Source: Lentzea aerocolonigenes (GTDB taxonomy: Bacteria > Actinomycetota > Actinomycetes > Mycobacteriales > Pseudonocardiaceae). From it: a DNA stretch of 16,507 nt. Of this stretch, positions 13,692-16,507 are shown piece by piece. Numbering within the stretch: position 1 is the stretch's first letter; each line of letters opens with the position of its first letter. The notes under the pieces are model-generated. The model was not told where the DNA came from and did no database searches. It saw only the letters and a program-made list of their open reading frames with translations. A program made the position numbers and the translations under genes. Where the stretch lies: the NCBI RefSeq assembly GCF_000955955.1, contig NZ_JYJG01000375.1, positions 1 to 16,507 of the forward strand, written 5' to 3'.

Positions 13692-14975
13692 ATGGCCCAC
13701 AAGGAGCTGCTGGCACGACACCGCGCGGTGATGCCGAAGTGGCTGGCCCTCTACTACGACGAGCCCATCGAGATCGCGAGCGCCAGCGGGCGCCGGGTGA
13801 CCGACCGCGAGGGCACGACCTACCTGGACTTCTTCGCGGGCATCCTGACCAACGCCATCGGCTACGACGTCGCGGAGATCAGCGATGCGATCCGCTCGCA
13901 GCTCGACACGGGCGTGCTGCACAGCTCGACGCTGTACCTGATCAAGTCGCAGGTCGAGCTGGCCGAGAAGATCGCCGAGCTGAGCGGCATCCCGGACGCC
14001 AAGGTCTTCTTCACCAACTCCGGCACCGAGGCCAACGAGACCGCGCTGATGCTGGCCACTCAAGCGCGGCGCAGCGAGCAGGTGCTGGCTCTGCGCAACA
14101 GCTACCACGGCCGGGCGTTCGCCACGATCGCCATCACGGGCAACCGCGGCTGGTCGGCGTCCGCGCTGTCGCCGATCAAGGTCAGCTGGGTGCACGGCGG
14201 CTACCGCTACCGCAGCCCGTTCAAGGCGATGGACGACAAGGACTACATCAAGGCCTGCGTCGACGACCTGCGCGAGATCATCGAGACCACGACGTCCGGC
14301 GACGTCGCCTGCATGATCGCCGAGCCGATCCAGGGCGTCGGCGGCTTCACCTCGCCGCCCGACGGCCTGTTCCGCGCGTTCAAGGACGTCCTGGACGAGT
14401 ACGGGATCCTGTTCATCTCCGACGAGGTGCAGACGGGCTGGGGTCGCACCGGCGAGCACTTCTGGGGCATCCAGGCGCACGACGTGGTGCCGGATGCGAT
14501 GACGTTCGCCAAGGGCCTCGGCAACGGGCTGGCGATCGGCGGTGTCGTGGCGCGTGGCGACTTGATGGACGCGATCAACGCCAACTCCATCTCGACGTTC
14601 GGCGGCAACCCGGTCTCCACGGCCGGCGCGCTGGCCACCGTGAACTACCTGCTCGACCACGACCTGCAGGCCAACGCGGCCAAGCTCGGCTCGCGGCTGC
14701 TGGGCGGGCTGCGCTCGCTGGCGGAGAAGTACCCGGTGATCGGCGATGTGCGCGGCAAGGGCCTGATGGTCGGGGTCGAGTTCGTCGGGCCCGAGGGCGA
14801 GCCGAACCCCGGTGCGGCTGGTGCTGTTCTGGCCGAGTCGAAGGCGCTCGGGCTGCTCGTCGGCAAGGGCGGGTTGTACGGCAACGTGATCCGGTTGGCG
14901 CCTCCGATGACGCTGACCGAGGACGAACTCGAAGAAGCGCTGGGGATTCTCGCGCAGGCGGTGGAGAAGGCGTGA
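13692..14975 (+). CDS. class III PLP aminotransferase, probable beta-alanine/3-aminoisobutyrate transaminase
   Basis: A 427-residue fold-type I, class III aminotransferase. The PLP-phosphate loop is SGTEAN (110-115), D244 in ISDEVQTGWGRTG contacts the pyridine nitrogen, and K274 in FAKGLGNG is the Schiff-base lysine. The N-terminus LLARHRAVMPKWLALYY and the SYHGR and GNRGW motifs match an actinobacterial group usually named only as aspartate aminotransferase family. In this setting it most likely moves the amino group of beta-alanine (or 3-aminoisobutyrate) to pyruvate or 2-oxoglutarate, giving malonate (or methylmalonate) semialdehyde for the next enzyme. The ATG at 13692 has GGAGG five bases before it; an in-frame ATG at 13632 would add 20 poorly conserved-looking residues. 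It overlaps the dehydrogenase gene by GTGA. Exact donor and acceptor are not determined by sequence. Confidence 0.92.
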   Translation: MAHKELLARHRAVMPKWLALYYDEPIEIASASGRRVTDREGTTYLDFFAGILTNAIGYDVAEISDAIRSQLDTGVLHSSTLYLIKSQVELAEKIAELSGIPDAKVFFTNSGTEANETALMLATQARRSEQVLALRNSYHGRAFATIAITGNRGWSASALSPIKVSWVHGGYRYRSPFKAMDDKDYIKACVDDLREIIETTTSGDVACMIAEPIQGVGGFTSPPDGLFRAFKDVLDEYGILFISDEVQTGWGRTGEHFWGIQAHDVVPDAMTFAKGLGNGLAIGGVVARGDLMDAINANSISTFGGNPVSTAGALATVNYLLDHDLQANAAKLGSRLLGGLRSLAEKYPVIGDVRGKGLMVGVEFVGPEGEPNPGAAGAVLAESKALGLLVGKGGLYGNVIRLAPPMTLTEDELEEALGILAQAVEKA

Positions 14976-16468
14976 CCAAGCCCAGAATGATCAAGCACTG
15001 GATCAACGGCAAGCACTGGGAAGACACGCCTTCACGGGTTGGGGACGTGTACGACCCGACGACCGGCAAGGTGGCTTCGCAGGTCGCGTTCGCGTCGGTG
15101 TCCGAAGTGGACGCTGCGGTTTCCTCGGCCGCGGAAGCGTTTGCGTCCTGGCGAAACGCGTCCTTGGCGCAGCGCTCGACGGTGATGTTCAAGTTCCGCG
15201 AGCTGCTCAACGACCGCAAGGGCGAGCTGGCGGAGATCGTCTCCGCCGAGCACGGCAAGGTCGTGTCGGATGCGGGCGGCGAGATCCAGCGGGCGTTGGA
15301 GTCCGTCGAGTACGCGTGCGGAATCCCGCAGCTTTTGAAGGGCGGGTTCAGCGAGAACGCGTCCACTCGGGTGGATGTCTACTCGATCCAGCAACCCGTT
15401 GGTGTGGTCGGGGTGATCTCGCCGTTCAACTTCCCGGCGATGGTGCCGCTGTGGTTCGTGCCGACGGCGATCGCCTGCGGCAACGCGGTGGTGCTGAAGC
15501 CTTCGGAGAAGGATCCGTCGGCTGCTGTGTTCATCGCTGAGCTGTTCGCCGAGGCCGGGCTGCCAGATGGTGTGCTGAACGTCGTGCACGGCGACAAGGT
15601 GGCCGTCGACCGGCTGCTCGAACACCCGACCGTCAAGGCGATCTCGTTCGTCGGCTCGACGCCGATCGCTCGGTACGTCTACGAGACCGGCACTGCGCAC
15701 GGCAAGCGAGTGCAGGCGTTGGGTGGCGCCAAGAACCACATGGTCGTGCTGCCTGACGCGGATCTGGACCTGGCTGCGGATGCTGCGGTGTCGGCCGGGT
15801 TCGGGTCGGCTGGGGAGCGGTGCATGGCCATTTCCGTGGTCGTGGCGGTGGGGTCCGTCGGTGACGAGCTGGTCTCCAAGATCAAGTCGCGGATCGCGGA
15901 CGTCAAGGTCGGGTCCGGGCCGTCGTGCGAGATGGGGCCGTTGGTCACCGGGGTGCACCGGGACAAGGTCACGTCCTATTTGGACGCTGGTGTTGCCGCT
16001 GGTGCGTCGTTGGTCGTGGATGGGCGGGATCATCCGATCGATGGTGACGCGGAAGGGTTCTGGCTCGGGCCCACGCTGTTCGACCACGTCGGCACGGACA
16101 TGACGATCTACACCGACGAGATCTTCGGGCCGGTGCTGTCGGTCGTGCGGACCGAGTCGTACGACGAAGCCGTCGAGATGGTGAACAGCAACCGGTACGG
16201 GAACGGCACCGCGATCTTCACCAACGACGGTGGTGCCGCGCGCCGGTTCCAGAACGAGATCGAGGTCGGCATGGTCGGTGTGAATGTGCCGATTCCTGTG
16301 CCGGTGGCCTACTACTCGTTCGGTGGCTGGAAGGAGTCGTTGTTCGGGGACGCGCATGCTTATGGGCCGCATGGGGTGCACTTCTTCACGCGGTCCAAGG
16401 TGGTCACTTCGCGGTGGCTCGACCCGTCGCACGGTGGCGTGAACCTCGGCTTCCCCCAGAACACCTAG
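14972..16468 (+). CDS. mmsA: CoA-acylating methylmalonate/malonate-semialdehyde dehydrogenase
   Basis: A 498-residue aldehyde dehydrogenase of the MmsA/IolA group, which oxidises malonate or methylmalonate semialdehyde with NAD+ and CoA to acetyl-CoA or propionyl-CoA, releasing CO2. The catalytic cysteine is C284 in SAGERCMAIS. The Glu that precedes LGG in hydrolytic family members is Ala here (A249 in QALGGAKNH), as expected for a CoA-dependent enzyme. R107 and R283 are at the places of the two arginines proposed to bind the substrate carboxylate in bacterial MMSDH. The C-terminal YGPHGVHFFTRSKVVTSRW is typical. The GTG at 14972 overlaps the aminotransferase stop (GTGA) and has GGAGAAGG before it; an ATG at 14987 is a second choice. 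It completes the route from beta-alanine to central metabolism. Confidence 0.95.
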   Translation: MTKPRMIKHWINGKHWEDTPSRVGDVYDPTTGKVASQVAFASVSEVDAAVSSAAEAFASWRNASLAQRSTVMFKFRELLNDRKGELAEIVSAEHGKVVSDAGGEIQRALESVEYACGIPQLLKGGFSENASTRVDVYSIQQPVGVVGVISPFNFPAMVPLWFVPTAIACGNAVVLKPSEKDPSAAVFIAELFAEAGLPDGVLNVVHGDKVAVDRLLEHPTVKAISFVGSTPIARYVYETGTAHGKRVQALGGAKNHMVVLPDADLDLAADAAVSAGFGSAGERCMAISVVVAVGSVGDELVSKIKSRIADVKVGSGPSCEMGPLVTGVHRDKVTSYLDAGVAAGASLVVDGRDHPIDGDAEGFWLGPTLFDHVGTDMTIYTDEIFGPVLSVVRTESYDEAVEMVNSNRYGNGTAIFTNDGGAARRFQNEIEVGMVGVNVPIPVPVAYYSFGGWKESLFGDAHAYGPHGVHFFTRSKVVTSRWLDPSHGGVNLGFPQNT

Positions 16469-16490
16469 CTGCTGGGCGTCTGCAAGTACT

Positions 16491-16507
16491 ACCAACTGCG
16501 AGTTGGT
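16491..16507. terminator. possible hairpin at the window edge
   Basis: ACCAACT-GCG-AGTTGGT is a perfect 7-bp inverted repeat with a 3-base loop, starting 22 bases after the mmsA stop. It may be a terminator for the aminotransferase-dehydrogenase pair or an operator for the next gene; the window ends exactly at the repeat, so what follows is not visible. Confidence 0.4.

Noticed and set aside
13587..14660. Upstream extension of the pucR frame by 358 residues
   Set aside because: It runs antisense through the aminotransferase gene with low-complexity His/Arg/Val-rich sequence; the PucR domain begins at the ATG at 13586.
13451..14971. A long open frame that would fuse about 500 residues to the N-terminus of the semialdehyde dehydrogenase
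   Set aside because: The extension is Arg/Gly/Ala-rich, out-of-frame reading of the aminotransferase gene; the GTG at 14972 with a ribosome binding site and GTGA overlap is the real start.
1..16507. Search for CRISPR arrays, tRNA or rRNA genes, transposase or integrase genes and toxin-antitoxin pairs
   Set aside because: No regularly spaced repeats, no cloverleaf-like segments noticed and no such protein motifs found on either strand by eye.

Overview
The window is about 70% GC, with dense short-gapped genes, many GTG starts and four-base stop/start overlaps. It carries the phosphatidylinositol mannoside (PIM) genes of the mycobacterial type together with PucR, TipAL-like MerR and F420-type enzymes. 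This points to a PIM-making actinomycete, most likely of the order Pseudonocardiales (inference; no rRNA or other marker is present).

Region 1 (1-3828, plus strand) is the PIM operon: pgsA (phosphatidylinositol phosphate synthase), a PatA-type acyltransferase, pimA (first mannosyltransferase) and a membrane-anchored Nudix protein. This is the order known from Mycobacterium tuberculosis Rv2612c-Rv2609c. The first 42 bases may be the tail of the preceding gene. A strong hairpin at 3856-3888 separates this operon from the next one, which converges on it.

Region 2 (3901-8637, minus strand) is a catabolic operon read from 8637 downwards: NCS1 permease, beta-ureidopropionase, dihydropyrimidinase/hydantoinase and an LLM-class (F420-type) oxidoreductase.

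Region 3 (8749-11964) is a block with no visible link to its flanks: a Tat-type secreted esterase, then on the minus strand a TipAL-like MerR regulator, a TPMT-like methyltransferase and an RDD membrane protein, and a small secreted Ala/Pro-rich protein on the plus strand. The MerR gene has a textbook MerR promoter (19-bp spacer filled by a perfect dyad) placed so that its mRNA should be leaderless.

Region 4 (11994-16468) holds a PucR-family regulator (minus) divergent from a class III aminotransferase and a CoA-acylating methylmalonate/malonate-semialdehyde dehydrogenase (plus).

Together regions 2 and 4 encode uptake, ring opening, decarbamoylation, transamination and CoA-acylation, that is, dihydrouracil to beta-alanine to malonate semialdehyde to acetyl-CoA (or the thymine equivalent). 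The usual first enzyme, an NAD(P)-dependent dihydropyrimidine dehydrogenase, is absent from the window. The LLM oxidoreductase in the operon is the obvious candidate for that reduction, possibly F420H2-dependent; this is the most interesting lead here. No tRNA, rRNA, CRISPR array, insertion sequence or integrase was seen, and no gene-free stretch exceeds 300 bases.
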